Assembly: GCF_006965545.2 (NCBI RefSeq)
Contig: NZ_CP041372.2
Coordinates: 558,001 to 622,000 of the forward strand
From: Paenalkalicoccus suaedae
Lineage (GTDB): Bacteria; Bacillota; Bacilli; Bacillales; Salisediminibacteriaceae
Length of the DNA: 64,000 nt
Direction: 5' to 3'
In this document: piece after piece, positions 26,401 through 34,866 of the stretch
How the letters are laid out: every line of letters starts with the position of its first letter
Position numbering within the stretch: the stretch's first letter is position 1
Notes under the pieces: generated by a model
Told to the model about the DNA's origin: nothing
Seen by the model: the letters and a program-made list of their open reading frames with translations, nothing else
The model's database searches: none
Position numbers and translations under genes: made by a program

Positions 26401-27198
26401 CTAGGTTGTTTTTGCTCCATCCCATTTATCTTTTAAAATGGCGTTAATTTCGCCTCCTAATAGGATGATGAGGGAGGTTAAATGGAACCAGACCATGAGA
26501 GCAATAACTGTTCCGATGGTTCCATACGTTGCCGAAAAGTTGGCGAAGCCTGTTAAGTAGTAAGAAAATAGCCACGATACAGCCTGCCAGCCAATAGTAG
26601 CAAAGATGGCACCTACATAAATTTCTTTAAAGCGAAGTCGGATGTTTGGTCCAATATAATAGAGAATTAAAAAGACAATAAAGATAATCGAGCTACTAAG
26701 TAGCCATCGTAGTATGTCGAAGTTAAATAAAATTAAGTTGAGATTAAAAAAGTCTCGAACGGCAGAGCCTACTACCTGAAAGAGAAGAGCCATGATAATA
26801 ATAAAAAACATCCCAAAAGTGAGACCAAGAGCAATCAAACGGTCGACCACGAAGCCCCGATCTTCTGTCACGTCGTAGGCTAGGTTTAGTGATCGTAAGA
26901 TTGAATTTAGCGCGAGCGAGGCGGTCCAAAGAGTAAAGAAGGCCCCTAACGAGAGGATGCCGGTGCGCTGGTTGTTGGTGATCACGTTCCACTGCGATTC
27001 GATGACCTGTAACACGCCGGCTGGCACATAGGTTGCGAGCAGGACATAGATATCCACGAAAGAAAACGGCAGAAACGAAAGCAGGCTGACACTAAATAGT
27101 AAAAAGGGAAAAATAGATAGCAGGAAAAAGTACGCGCACTGTGCTCCTAAATCAATTAAATTGTGTTGCATAAATCGTTTAGACAAAGATTTTACCAT
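26401..27198 (-). CDS. YihY/BrkB-family membrane protein
   Basis: 265 aa with six membrane helices. LGAQCAYFFLLSIFPFLLF near the N-terminus and the C-terminal TYGTIGTVIALMVWFHLTSLIILLGGEINA are the YihY signature (once called ribonuclease BN by mistake). Function unknown. It has an AGGAGTGA site and its own downstream terminator. Confidence 0.85.
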   Translation of the reverse strand: MVKSLSKRFMQHNLIDLGAQCAYFFLLSIFPFLLFSVSLLSFLPFSFVDIYVLLATYVPAGVLQVIESQWNVITNNQRTGILSLGAFFTLWTASLALNSILRSLNLAYDVTEDRGFVVDRLIALGLTFGMFFIIIMALLFQVVGSAVRDFFNLNLILFNFDILRWLLSSSIIFIVFLILYYIGPNIRLRFKEIYVGAIFATIGWQAVSWLFSYYLTGFANFSATYGTIGTVIALMVWFHLTSLIILLGGEINAILKDKWDGAKTT

Positions 27199-27318
27199 GA
27201 TTGTTCACTCCTAATACGCGTATTATACGCCTCGAGCGATAAGTACGCTAGTTATATATCATGCGTTTTTAAGTAAGGGTGTATGTGGAAGGAAAATTGG
27301 TAAATCTATGAATTTTTG

Positions 27319-27347
27319 TTGCTTTATTTTGTCACGTGTAATAAAAT
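27319..27347 (+). promoter_or_regulatory. Promoter placing the ArsR-type gene on a near-leaderless mRNA
   Basis: TTGCTT (27319-27324), exactly 17 bp, TAAAAT (27342-27347). Transcription would start around 27353-27356, at or within 3 bases of the ATG at 27356. Confidence 0.45.
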
Positions 27348-27355
27348 ACTTACAT

Positions 27356-27682
27356 ATGACAAACATACATTCAGGCGATCACTTATTAAAAGTTCTAGAA
27401 GCATTGTCTAATCCTTATCGACTTAAGATTATCGCTGTACTAAAGCAAGAAAAGCAATATGTGAGTCAGCTTGCAAGGGAATTAGGAATAAGTAGACCAT
27501 TGCTTTATCTCCATCTGCAAAAATTAGAAGAGGTCGATCTTATTAAAGGCCATCACGAAATTTCGGATAGTGGAAAAGCAATGAAGTACTTTGAATTGAA
27601 CTCCTTTCATATTGCGTTAAATGAAGACTTAATTGCTCATACAGCGGAGAGTTTAACGATGAAAAAGAAAAGAAAGGAGTAA
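27356..27682 (+). CDS. ArsR-family winged-helix regulator
   Basis: 108 aa. LLKVLEALSNPYRLKIIAVL opens the domain and YVSQLARELGISRPLLYLHLQKLEEVDLI is the recognition helix region. No CXC or other metal-binding motif is visible, so metal sensing is unlikely. The ATG at 27356 gives a normal ArsR N-terminus but has no ribosome-binding site and sits on a probable transcription start. An upstream ATG at 27308 would add 16 hydrophobic residues. It is followed 33 bp later by a small membrane protein. Confidence 0.8.
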   Translation: MTNIHSGDHLLKVLEALSNPYRLKIIAVLKQEKQYVSQLARELGISRPLLYLHLQKLEEVDLIKGHHEISDSGKAMKYFELNSFHIALNEDLIAHTAESLTMKKKRKE

Positions 27683-27715
27683 GCTTTTAAATAAACTATA
27701 TTAGGGGGAATTATA

Positions 27716-27943
27716 ATGGTTTTTAACATGATATATCAGCTGCTTGCGTTGAGCGTTTTAATCATCCCTGTGGCAATTTTAATATATGTGTTAATCGTTG
27801 TTCGAAAGGTGAACAATCGCTCTGAGGAGAGATTGAGATTAGAAAAAGAAAACGATGCGCATAGACAACAGCAGGCGCAGGAGCTAAACGACATGAAAAA
27901 GCGATTAACACATATTGAGGATATGTTAAAAGAAGTGGACTAA
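27716..27943 (+). CDS. Small membrane protein with coiled coil (DUF4083-like)
   Basis: 75 aa. One N-terminal membrane helix (about residues 4-29) is followed by a charged coiled coil (EERLRLEKENDAHRQQQAQE onward). AGGGGGAA precedes the ATG. It forms a pair with the ArsR-type gene, likely one operon, and the regulator may control it. It resembles DUF4083 in layout; function unknown. Confidence 0.65.
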   Translation: MVFNMIYQLLALSVLIIPVAILIYVLIVVRKVNNRSEERLRLEKENDAHRQQQAQELNDMKKRLTHIEDMLKEVD

Positions 27944-27952
27944 CGTGATGAA

Positions 27953-28007
27953 ATGAACCATGGTGTGAAATGAATGAACCGTATGAGGGAAGAATGAACC
28001 GTATGAA
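27953..28007. repeat. Short phased keyword repeat, word ATGAACC
   Basis: ATGAACC at 27953, 27974 and 27994, steps 21 and 20 bp, immediately after the stop codon of the small membrane protein; the last two units also share GTATGA after the word. Confidence 0.55.
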
Positions 28008-28041
28008 AAGCTTCACGAACTACATAAAAGAAATCTATATT

Positions 28042-28080
28042 AAAAAAGGCACTAGGCTATGATTCGTAGCCTAGTGCCTT
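28042..28080 (-). terminator. Terminator after patB
   Basis: AAGGCACTAGGCTA (28046-28059) pairs with TAGCCTAGTGCCTT (28067-28080); the A-run at 28042-28047 is the U-tract for the minus-strand patB transcript. It may also stop the plus-strand genes. Confidence 0.85.
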
Positions 28081-28134
28081 CTCTTATAAAACAATTCACA
28101 TTTACGCTAAAACAGGTTGGCCGCACGTACCCGA

Positions 28135-29313
28135 TCATCCTCGCACTGCAAGTTTTAGTCGTTTAAGCCCTTCTGCAACCGTATCCCTTGGACAAGCAAT
28201 GTTCATTCGCATAAATCCAGATCCACCTTCACCAAAGGACTTTCCATCATTTAGGGCAAGTTTCCCCTTCTTAATAAGACGATCCATTATCTCTTCATCA
28301 GATAGACCGAGCTTACGGAAGTCGATCCACAGTAAATACGTTGCTTCTGGCAGCTCCATAGATAGCTCTGGTAGCTCTGCTCGAATGAAGGATTTAACAA
28401 GCTCAGCGTTACCGTGAAGGTAATCAAGAAGCTCGGTTAGCCACTCTTCTCCGTGTGAGTAGGCAGCCTCCATTGCAGCAATACCCGCTAAGTTTAATGT
28501 GAAGAAGCCTTGTGAGCGGTCGATTTTTTGTAGCTTCGAGCGTAGCTTCTTATTTGGAGTAATGATGGCCGATGCTTGCAAGCCGGCTAAATTAAACGTC
28601 TTACTCGGTGCGATCAGCGTAATCGTTTGATTCGCGATCTCCTGCGAGATAGACGCAACCGGAATTTGCTTATGTGGCTCAAATACTAAATCGCCATGGA
28701 TCTCGTCAGAAACAAGGATGACATCGTATTGCACACAAAGTAACCCGATTCGATGTAGCTCCTCACGTGTCCAAACGCGTCCAACGGGGTTATGAGGGCT
28801 ACAAAGTAAGAAGAGCTTGGCATCATTTTTAAAAGCTTCTTCCAGTGCTTCGAAGTCAATCGAATACTTCCCGTCTGCTTCATGTAAAGGAACATTGACG
28901 ACATTGCGTCCGTTATCCTTTACCATCGAAAAGAACGGTGTATAAACTGGTGACTGTACAACCACATTTTCGCCAGGCTCAGTGAACGCTTGAATGGTCT
29001 TGCCGATAGATGGCACAACGCCAGAGCTGTAGGTAATCCATTCCGTCTCGATCTCGAAGTTTTGGCGGTTTTTGTACCAATCTTTGATAGCTTGATGAGT
29101 GCTATCTGGAATTTGTGTATAGCCGAACACGCCATGAGTGATACGCTCCTGCAGTGCCTCTATGACAGCAGTTGGAGGGCGGAAGTCCATATCTGCAACC
29201 CACATAGGCAGGAGCTCGGTGTCGGATTTGTATAAGGTTTTTACGGCATCCCATTTGACCGAATTTGTGTTTTTCCGTTCGATAAATTCTTGAAAGAAGT
29301 GCATGTTCGTCAT
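28135..29313 (-). CDS. patB: Cystathionine beta-lyase PatB (MalY/PatB aminotransferase family)
   Basis: 392 aa fold-type I PLP enzyme. WVADMDFRPP at about 38, SSGVVPSIGKTI, CSPHNPVGRVW at about 170, SDEIHGDL and the PLP lysine in APSKTFNLAGL at about 235 match PatB/MalY. It cleaves cystathionine or cysteine S-conjugates to pyruvate, ammonia and a thiol. It extends the sulfur theme of mccAB elsewhere in the window. Monocistronic. Confidence 0.9.
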   Translation of the reverse strand: MTNMHFFQEFIERKNTNSVKWDAVKTLYKSDTELLPMWVADMDFRPPTAVIEALQERITHGVFGYTQIPDSTHQAIKDWYKNRQNFEIETEWITYSSGVVPSIGKTIQAFTEPGENVVVQSPVYTPFFSMVKDNGRNVVNVPLHEADGKYSIDFEALEEAFKNDAKLFLLCSPHNPVGRVWTREELHRIGLLCVQYDVILVSDEIHGDLVFEPHKQIPVASISQEIANQTITLIAPSKTFNLAGLQASAIITPNKKLRSKLQKIDRSQGFFTLNLAGIAAMEAAYSHGEEWLTELLDYLHGNAELVKSFIRAELPELSMELPEATYLLWIDFRKLGLSDEEIMDRLIKKGKLALNDGKSFGEGGSGFMRMNIACPRDTVAEGLKRLKLAVRG

Positions 29314-29434
29314 CCTCTCCTAATCATATACGTTGTCAAGTTTATCAAAGGATGTGGGCGATGCCCAACCAATGTGCTTTTTGCATTATCTTGACGCTTC
29401 TTTTTTGGTACAATAGTCGTGGAGGAGGGGTCTT

Positions 29435-29767
29435 GTGAATAATGGTACATGGTTTTTAGAGTTTTTAAAGCTAGTCTTTCTTTTAACGGGACTACTTATT
29501 TTATATAGCATTGTGAATACATTCATGATTATGGCAGCAGGTGGGATGGACGCTATTGATGGCGCTGGCTTAGGGAGGTTATTCTTTATCCTTCAGGTGG
29601 CAGGACTTTTAAGCTTAACGACGGTATTATACCGCAATAAGCTACAACGCCGCGTGTTCCCGGATCAAAAGCCGTTAACGCAAGTATGGACAAAGAGGCT
29701 CATTGCCTTCGGTATCGCAGCTGTAGTAGCATCGTATCTCATACTTATCATTGTGATATTGTTTTAA
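29435..29767 (+). CDS. Small three-helix membrane protein of unknown function
   Basis: 110 aa with hydrophobic segments at about 9-32, 46-64 and 88-109 and a basic loop (YRNKLQRRVFPDQKP). GTG start behind GAGGAGGGG. It is followed 18 bp later by another small membrane gene, probably co-transcribed. I do not recognise a family. Confidence 0.75.
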   Translation: MNNGTWFLEFLKLVFLLTGLLILYSIVNTFMIMAAGGMDAIDGAGLGRLFFILQVAGLLSLTTVLYRNKLQRRVFPDQKPLTQVWTKRLIAFGIAAVVASYLILIIVILF

Positions 29768-29785
29768 TATAGAGGGGGAGCAAGC

Positions 29786-29968
29786 ATGAGAGTATTACAG
29801 GCAGTTTTAGCATTAGTGGGGCTAATCGTATTATTTATTGGGAACGCAAACGAACTACCTTGGCTCGTTTACGTAGGACTAGCATTTATCGTAGCTTCCT
29901 TTATTGTGCAGTTTAGAAGACTTCGCGCGGACAGAAAACTCGCAGGGAAGCAGCAAAATAAAGCTTAA
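29786..29968 (+). CDS. Two-helix small membrane protein
   Basis: 60 aa: two hydrophobic helices (about 3-20 and 26-42) and a basic tail (FRRLRADRKLAGKQQNKA). AGAGGGGGAG ribosome-binding site. A terminator follows 15 bp after the stop. Unknown function. Confidence 0.7.
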   Translation: MRVLQAVLALVGLIVLFIGNANELPWLVYVGLAFIVASFIVQFRRLRADRKLAGKQQNKA

Positions 29969-29983
29969 TCTGAATTGCGTCGA

Positions 29984-30013
29984 AGCTCCTTCTTGGGTGA
30001 AGGGGCTTTTTTG
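29984..30013 (+). terminator. Terminator after the small membrane genes
   Basis: AGCTCCTTC (29984-29992) pairs with GAAGGGGCT (29999-30007; one G-T pair), then TTTTTTG. Confidence 0.82.
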
Positions 30014-30062
30014 TATGCGTCGTGGCAATTTGGTTTGCATGGAGTGCGAACTACATGAAGTC

Positions 30063-30440
30063 CATAAGTTTTGGATGAGGCACATAAATTCAAAACGGGG
30101 AACATAAAACCGAGATAAGGCACATAAATCCAGAACGAGGCACATAAAAAAGTGACGGGATAGCACGAAGTCCATAACTCCTGCATGAGGCACATAAAAT
30201 TTTGATAAGGAACATAAAACTGAGATAAGGAACATAAATCTAAAACGAGGTACATAAAAACGTAACGGAGTAGCACGAAGTCCATAACTCCTGCATAAGG
30301 CACATAAAATCTTGATAAGGCACATAAAACTGAGATAAGGAACATAATTCTAAAACGAGGCACATAAATCCAGAACGAGGAACATAAAAACGTAACGGAG
30401 CTTCAAAAAGCCCATAACCCCCTAATAAAGAACATAAAAT
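30063..30440. repeat. Keyword array CATAAA with 20-bp steps and 30-bp breaks
   Basis: CATAA(A) starts at 30063, 30083, 30103, 30123, 30143, 30173, 30193, 30213, 30233, 30253, 30283, 30303, 30323, 30343, 30363, 30383, 30413 and 30433. Steps are exactly 20 bp except for 30 bp after 30143, 30253 and 30383, giving super-units of 110, 110 and 130 bp. The 30-bp segments share GTAACGGAGTAGCACGAAGTC. Downstream (30441-30600) is C-rich, G-poor single-copy DNA without a gene. Confidence 0.9.
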
Positions 30441-30638
30441 TTACCCAAAATCCAAATACCAATACAGACATACAATTAAATCACCCCCAACTACCCCTCC
30501 CAAGCTCTCCTTACTAACAAAATGCCTCCTGCGTGAACACAATCCTACTAAATCTCAAAAAACATGTAAAAATGACTGTTCATTCACCCTGATATACGAT
30601 ATACTATATTTACATTATATAGGATGGAGGCGCTGTCA

Positions 30639-30773
30639 ATGGTAAAAAACCCACCATATTATACAGGAGTCGGGAATCCGGCTGCGCATGTGATTTTACC
30701 GCCTTACCCCGTTACGCCAAAGGTGACGGCTGATGTACGTAAAAATATTTCAGTTAATCCTTATCAAAAATAA
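30639..30773 (+). CDS. 44-residue Pro/Tyr-containing small protein
   Basis: ATG at 30639 after GGATGGAGG, encoding MVKNPPYYTGVGNPAAHVIL and ending SVNPYQK. It ends 8 bp before a near-perfect terminator, so it is a complete single-gene unit. It has no membrane helix or cysteine. Repeated ATATAC words at 30591-30605 could be a sporulation-type promoter, which is speculative. I do not recognise the family. Confidence 0.65.
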   Translation: MVKNPPYYTGVGNPAAHVILPPYPVTPKVTADVRKNISVNPYQK

Positions 30774-30781
30774 CATATGAA

Positions 30782-30813
30782 AGCGATGCTTCCAGGAAGC
30801 ATCGCTATTTTTA
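30782..30813 (+). terminator. Terminator after the 44-aa gene
   Basis: AGCGATGCTTCC (30782-30793) and GGAAGCATCGCT (30795-30806) are perfect arms, followed by ATTTTTAT. Confidence 0.9.
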
Positions 30814-30981
30814 TGCTCAAATTTGGCAATATCCTCTTACTTTCTCACTAAATTACGTATAACCACTTGCTAACTAATAGAGAGTACATTATAATTCGTA
30901 ACTGTTGAACTTTTAGTTCGCTCAATTAATCACAAACAAGCACGTACACAAATTTTTCTCACAGAAAGGTGATTATGTAAA

Positions 30982-31617
30982 ATGGCTAAAGTATTATATA
31001 TCACGGCACACCCATTAACAGAAGAAGCTTCCTACAGCCTAGCTGCAGGTAACGAATTTTTAAATAGCTACAAAGCAACAAACCCGTCTGACGAGATTGT
31101 TCACATCGACCTATTTAAGGAGTATATTCCATTTGTAGATGCAGATGTATTCAGCGGTTGGGGCAAGCTTGGCGAAGGAAAGAACTTTGCAGAACTAACA
31201 GAAGACGAGCAGAAGAAAGTTGGTCGTTTAAACGAATTAAGCGAGCAGTTTAACGGAGCAGACAAATATGTCTTCGTAACACCACTCTGGAACTTCTCCT
31301 TCCCACCAGTAATGAAGGCGTATCTTGACGCTGTAGCTGTTGCTGGTAAGGCGTTTAAGTACACAGAAGAAGGACCAATTGGTCTATTAACAGACAAAAA
31401 AGCGCTACACATTCAAGCGCGTGGAGGCGTTTATTCCGAAGGCCCTGCTGCAGGAATGGAAATGGGTCACCGTTTCATTGAGACAATTATGGCATTCTTC
31501 GGCGTTCCAACACTTGAGACGCTATTCATCGAAGGGCACAATGCAATGCCAGACAAAGCAGCTGAAATTAAAGAAGCTGCGCTAAAGAATGCAAAAGAGT
31601 TAGGTACAACATTCTAA
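30982..31617 (+). CDS. azoR: FMN-dependent NADH:quinone oxidoreductase / azoreductase
   Basis: 211 aa flavodoxin-like fold. LYITAHP start, [22 protein letters not shown] (about 94-115) and [13 protein letters not shown] (about 146) are the AzoR FMN/quinone site. It reduces quinones and azo dyes, protecting against thiol-reactive quinones. AAAGGTG precedes the ATG. Own terminator downstream. In B. subtilis azoR homologues are under MhqR/YodB control; no such operator was identified here. Confidence 0.9.
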   Translation: MAKVLYITAHPLTEEASYSLAAGNEFLNSYKATNPSDEIVHIDLFKEYIPFVDADVFSGWGKLGEGKNFAELTEDEQKKVGRLNELSEQFNGADKYVFVTPLWNFSFPPVMKAYLDAVAVAGKAFKYTEEGPIGLLTDKKALHIQARGGVYSEGPAAGMEMGHRFIETIMAFFGVPTLETLFIEGHNAMPDKAAEIKEAALKNAKELGTTF

Positions 31618-31630
31618 GTTATTTAAGAAA

Positions 31631-31669
31631 GAGATTATCCTCTTATTCAGAGGGTAGTCTCTTTTTTTT
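31631..31669 (+). terminator. Terminator after azoR
   Basis: GAGATTATCCTCT pairs with AGAGGGTAGTCTC (31649-31661), followed by eight T. Confidence 0.85.
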
Positions 31670-31696
31670 CTGTAAAAAAGGCATTTGAAGTGATTT

Positions 31697-31717
31697 TTGT
31701 AGAGTAAGAGTCTACAA
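31697..31717. promoter_or_regulatory. Perfect 7+7+7 dyad before the renalase-like gene
   Basis: TTGTAGA (31697-31703) and TCTACAA (31711-31717) around GTAAGAG, 38 bp before the ATG at 31755; TACAAT at 31713 could be the -10, so this is an operator candidate. Confidence 0.45.
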
Positions 31718-31754
31718 TAAGGGAATCACAATGCGTAGGAAGGTGGTTTTGTCG

Positions 31755-32732
31755 ATGCAGGTAGCAATTATTGGCGGTGGATTGACAGGCATTTTTGCCG
31801 CACGAGTATTACAAGAACTTGGCCATGAGCCGCTTATTATAGAAAAGAGTCGAAGTGTTGGTGGAAGACTTGCGACACGACGTATTAACGGAGGGCGCGC
31901 GGATCACGGTGCGCAATTCTTTACCGTACGTTCGACGACGCTACAGTCCCTCGTTGAGGATTGGGAGAAGCAAGGGATTGTGCGTAGATGGTTCGGCGAC
32001 GATCATCCAAGGTACATGGCGCCGAACGGAATGAATGGTCTTGCAAAGGACCTTAGCCAAGACTTACAGGTGATACTCGATGAGCGAGTTGTCCATGCCG
32101 AATACGATGCGAAGGGCGGCGTGACAATCGGAACTGATAATGGCGAGCTATACATGTGCGATGCCATGATCATGACAGCGCCAGTGCCTCAAGCCCTTGA
32201 GCTTCTAGAAAATAGCGTAGATGTTCTAGACGACGAAGTGGCAGACGTACTCCGAACATCTGCTTTTCACAGCTGTTTTGTCGGTCTATTTGAACTAGAA
32301 GAGCCTTTTACAGTTGGGGACAGTGGCATCTTAGATAGTGACTTACCTGAAGGCATTGATAAAGTGATTGCGAACGATCAAAAGGGCATTTCTGATACAC
32401 CGCTTCTTTCCGTTTATATGACAGGAGAATGGTCAGATAAGCGCTTTGATTGGGAGGACACTAACGTGATGCAAATGATAGAAGAACAGGTTGCGAAATT
32501 AGAGCTACCTGAGGTGGTGTCAGCACAGTTAAAGAGATGGCGCTATGCCGAGGCTATTTCGAAGCTTGACGAGCCGTATATGGAGCTTATTAAAGGAGCT
32601 CCCTTATATATTGCTGGTGACAGCTTCCTTCGATCTGATGACTCAAGTGGACGCACACGAGTAGAGAGTGCGATCCTCTCGGGAATTGAAGTAGGAGAAG
32701 CCGTAAACAGATACTTTTTACCTGAAGAATAA
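31755..32732 (+). CDS. FAD-dependent renalase-like oxidoreductase
   Basis: 325 aa. The dinucleotide fold VAIIGGGLTGIFAARVL is at residues 3-19; IEKSRSVGGRLATRR and ADHGAQFFTVR follow, and the C-terminal YIAGDSFLRSDDSSGRTRVESAILSGIE binds FAD. This is the NAD(P)-binding/renalase-like amine oxidase group; the substrate is unknown. The ATG at 31755 with GGAAGGTGG is preferred over that at 31731. Terminator at 32742. Confidence 0.82.
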   Translation: MQVAIIGGGLTGIFAARVLQELGHEPLIIEKSRSVGGRLATRRINGGRADHGAQFFTVRSTTLQSLVEDWEKQGIVRRWFGDDHPRYMAPNGMNGLAKDLSQDLQVILDERVVHAEYDAKGGVTIGTDNGELYMCDAMIMTAPVPQALELLENSVDVLDDEVADVLRTSAFHSCFVGLFELEEPFTVGDSGILDSDLPEGIDKVIANDQKGISDTPLLSVYMTGEWSDKRFDWEDTNVMQMIEEQVAKLELPEVVSAQLKRWRYAEAISKLDEPYMELIKGAPLYIAGDSFLRSDDSSGRTRVESAILSGIEVGEAVNRYFLPEE

Positions 32733-32741
32733 ACAACATGT

Positions 32742-32769
32742 AGCCACTGCCCGCGGGTAGTGGCTTTTG
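32742..32769 (+). terminator. Terminator after the renalase-like gene
   Basis: AGCCACTGCCC pairs with GGGTAGTGGCT (32755-32765), then TTT. Between here and 32962 I see no gene or repeat. Confidence 0.75.
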
Positions 32770-32962
32770 ATTTTGTTCTTGTTTAAGAAATGATAAAAAG
32801 GTTATTTCTGAGGATCGTTTTTTGTTAAAAGCGGAGAGTTCATTTTGTTGGCAGGTAGTTGATTTAACTAGCTTTTTATAAAGATCGAGGTGATGGATAC
32901 TAAGTACAGTTACTAGGCACACATGAAGACCTATCTGACGAAAACGCCTGATAGTTGGACAT

Positions 32963-33012
32963 AAAAAAAGCATCACATGTCTTCGCAAAGAATGCTTAGA
33001 CATGTGATGCTT
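32963..33012 (-). terminator. Terminator of the pgs-ggt operon
   Basis: AAGCATCACATGTCT (32968-32982) and AGACATGTGATGCTT (32998-33012) are perfect 15-bp arms; the A-run 32963-32969 gives the U-tract on the minus strand. Confidence 0.92.
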
Positions 33013-33033
33013 CCTTAGACCGTATAAACAGTC

Positions 33034-34866
33034 TTAATCTGCACTTCCAATTTGCCATGCTCCGTTTCGACGTGCGTCGCCTCCACCGTACATACTCTCA
33101 ACTTGGCCGTCTTCGTTTAGGACGAGTCCTAAACCTTGAATACCACCATAGAAGAGTGGGGAGGTGTGTGTAACAACGGAATAGTTCATACTACGAAGCT
33201 GCTGTGCGGCTTCTGGTGATAGCTCTGTCTCCGTATACACTACTTCATCCTCGTTATAAAAACGAGGTGCTTCAATTGCTTCTTGAAGCGTAAATGGATC
33301 ACCTTCATCGTTAAAGCCGTGATTATATTGCATAATTGTTTGGAATACCATCGCTGGAATTCGACGTCCACCAGGAGATCCTAGCCCTAATACAGGCTTT
33401 CCTTGCTCTTCAAAAATCATCGGAGCAACAAAGGTTCGTGGACGTTTACCTGGCTCGTAGCGGTTTATCGACTCGTCATTTTCACTGAAGTTATTCAGTT
33501 GGTTATTTAAGAAGAACCCATTTTTATAAATACCTGAACCGAAGAATTCTCCTAACGAGTGCGTTGCAGAAACCATGCGACCTTCATCATCAACAATAAC
33601 AAAATGCGTTGTATGTCTAGAATCAGCTTCTTCAGCTGGAGAATCAAATAACTCTACATCTGCATCTGAAATCTCATTTAATGAAATTTGTGAAACAAGC
33701 TCATCGATATATGCATCATTTGTAAATTCACTGTGATCAATCTCATCAAATGCTGGATCACCAAGTGTATCAAGTCTGCTTGAGTATGTCACTTTTGAAA
33801 TTTCATTAATGATGTGCATATAAATATGCTGTAATTCCGGATAATTAATTAAGCTCCCTACCGTAACTCCCTCTGGGAATTCAACTTCAGGGAAGGCTTG
33901 AGATAAGTCAATTTGCTCTGCCATTTGCAGGGCTTGAACCACCACTGTACCAGATGATGGAGATGGACCTCCATAAATTGTTTGCTCGCCAACTTGGGCG
34001 GACACTGGTTCGACAGACTGTGCTTCATAGGCTGCAAGATCTTCGCTAGTGAACGCAAGCTCAGACGATAGCATGTCTGCAATCGGACCCTCATAGAATC
34101 CGTCAGCTCCCTGATCTCGAATGATTTCTAGCGTTTGAGCTAAATCCTCTTGTACGAGCGTGTCATTCACATTTAATGCTTGACCGCCTGGGAAGAAAAT
34201 CTCTCGCTCCGCGTCTGTCATTGCTAAGTAACGTACGGCATTACCAGTTTGCTGATTAAAGATAGCACCCACCTGAAAGCCTTCTCGTGCAACATCAATA
34301 GCAGGCTGTATTAAAGTAGCCCAGTCTAAGTTGGCGTGTTCCTCATGAATGCGCTCCATGCCTCGGACTAAGCCAGGAACAGCAATACCACGCTCTGGCC
34401 ATGCGCCACTTTCAGCAGCGGCTTCTCGATAGTCATAGCTTAATGGACCCTCTTCAGGATCGTGGACAAGCATTAATCCACCTCCACCAATACCAGATCC
34501 ATAAGGCTCAACAACATTTAGCATGAAAGAAACAGCAATTGCAGCATCAATAGCATTACCGCCTTCTTCCATGATATTCATTCCAACTTCAGCAGCTAAC
34601 GGGTGAACGGAACTAACTCCATAAACACCAGCGGACTGGGGCTCGGGTTCATTGTTTACGTTCGTCGTATTTTCATTATTTTCTTCTGGAGAAGCTTCAG
34701 GAGTGACATCAACGGACGCTACCTGTCTTTCTTGAAAATCAGCACCAGAGTATGGTTCTCTAAACGGGTCGAACTCTGATTGGAAATAAAAATTCCACGC
34801 AACAAGACCTACAAACACGATTGCTGCAGCAAGGTGCGTAAGCTTTAAATAGGGTCTGTAATTCAT
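33034..34866 (-). CDS. ggt: Gamma-glutamyltransferase (CapD/Ggt), poly-gamma-glutamate operon
   Basis: 610 aa. One N-terminal membrane helix (about 9-28), an acidic Asn-rich linker, then the Ntn-hydrolase: GGNAIDAAIAVSF, EPYGSGIGGGG, and the autocleavage Thr in RHTTHFVIVD (about residue 425). The GSPGGRRIP loop lies nearer the C-terminus. As the last pgs gene it probably acts like CapD or PgsE-linked Ggt, hydrolysing or anchoring poly-gamma-glutamate at the surface. It overlaps pgsA by 4 bp. Confidence 0.88.
   Translation of the reverse strand: MNYRPYLKLTHLAAAIVFVGLVAWNFYFQSEFDPFREPYSGADFQERQVASVDVTPEASPEENNENTTNVNNEPEPQSAGVYGVSSVHPLAAEVGMNIMEEGGNAIDAAIAVSFMLNVVEPYGSGIGGGGLMLVHDPEEGPLSYDYREAAAESGAWPERGIAVPGLVRGMERIHEEHANLDWATLIQPAIDVAREGFQVGAIFNQQTGNAVRYLAMTDAEREIFFPGGQALNVNDTLVQEDLAQTLEIIRDQGADGFYEGPIADMLSSELAFTSEDLAAYEAQSVEPVSAQVGEQTIYGGPSPSSGTVVVQALQMAEQIDLSQAFPEVEFPEGVTVGSLINYPELQHIYMHIINEISKVTYSSRLDTLGDPAFDEIDHSEFTNDAYIDELVSQISLNEISDADVELFDSPAEEADSRHTTHFVIVDDEGRMVSATHSLGEFFGSGIYKNGFFLNNQLNNFSENDESINRYEPGKRPRTFVAPMIFEEQGKPVLGLGSPGGRRIPAMVFQTIMQYNHGFNDEGDPFTLQEAIEAPRFYNEDEVVYTETELSPEAAQQLRSMNYSVVTHTSPLFYGGIQGLGLVLNEDGQVESMYGGGDARRNGAWQIGSAD

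Noticed and set aside
29879-30363. Minus-strand frames of 130-150 codons through the CATAAA array (repeating FYVPYLNFM)
   Set aside because: They are a by-product of the repeated word, without ribosome-binding sites, and they overlap a real membrane-protein gene.
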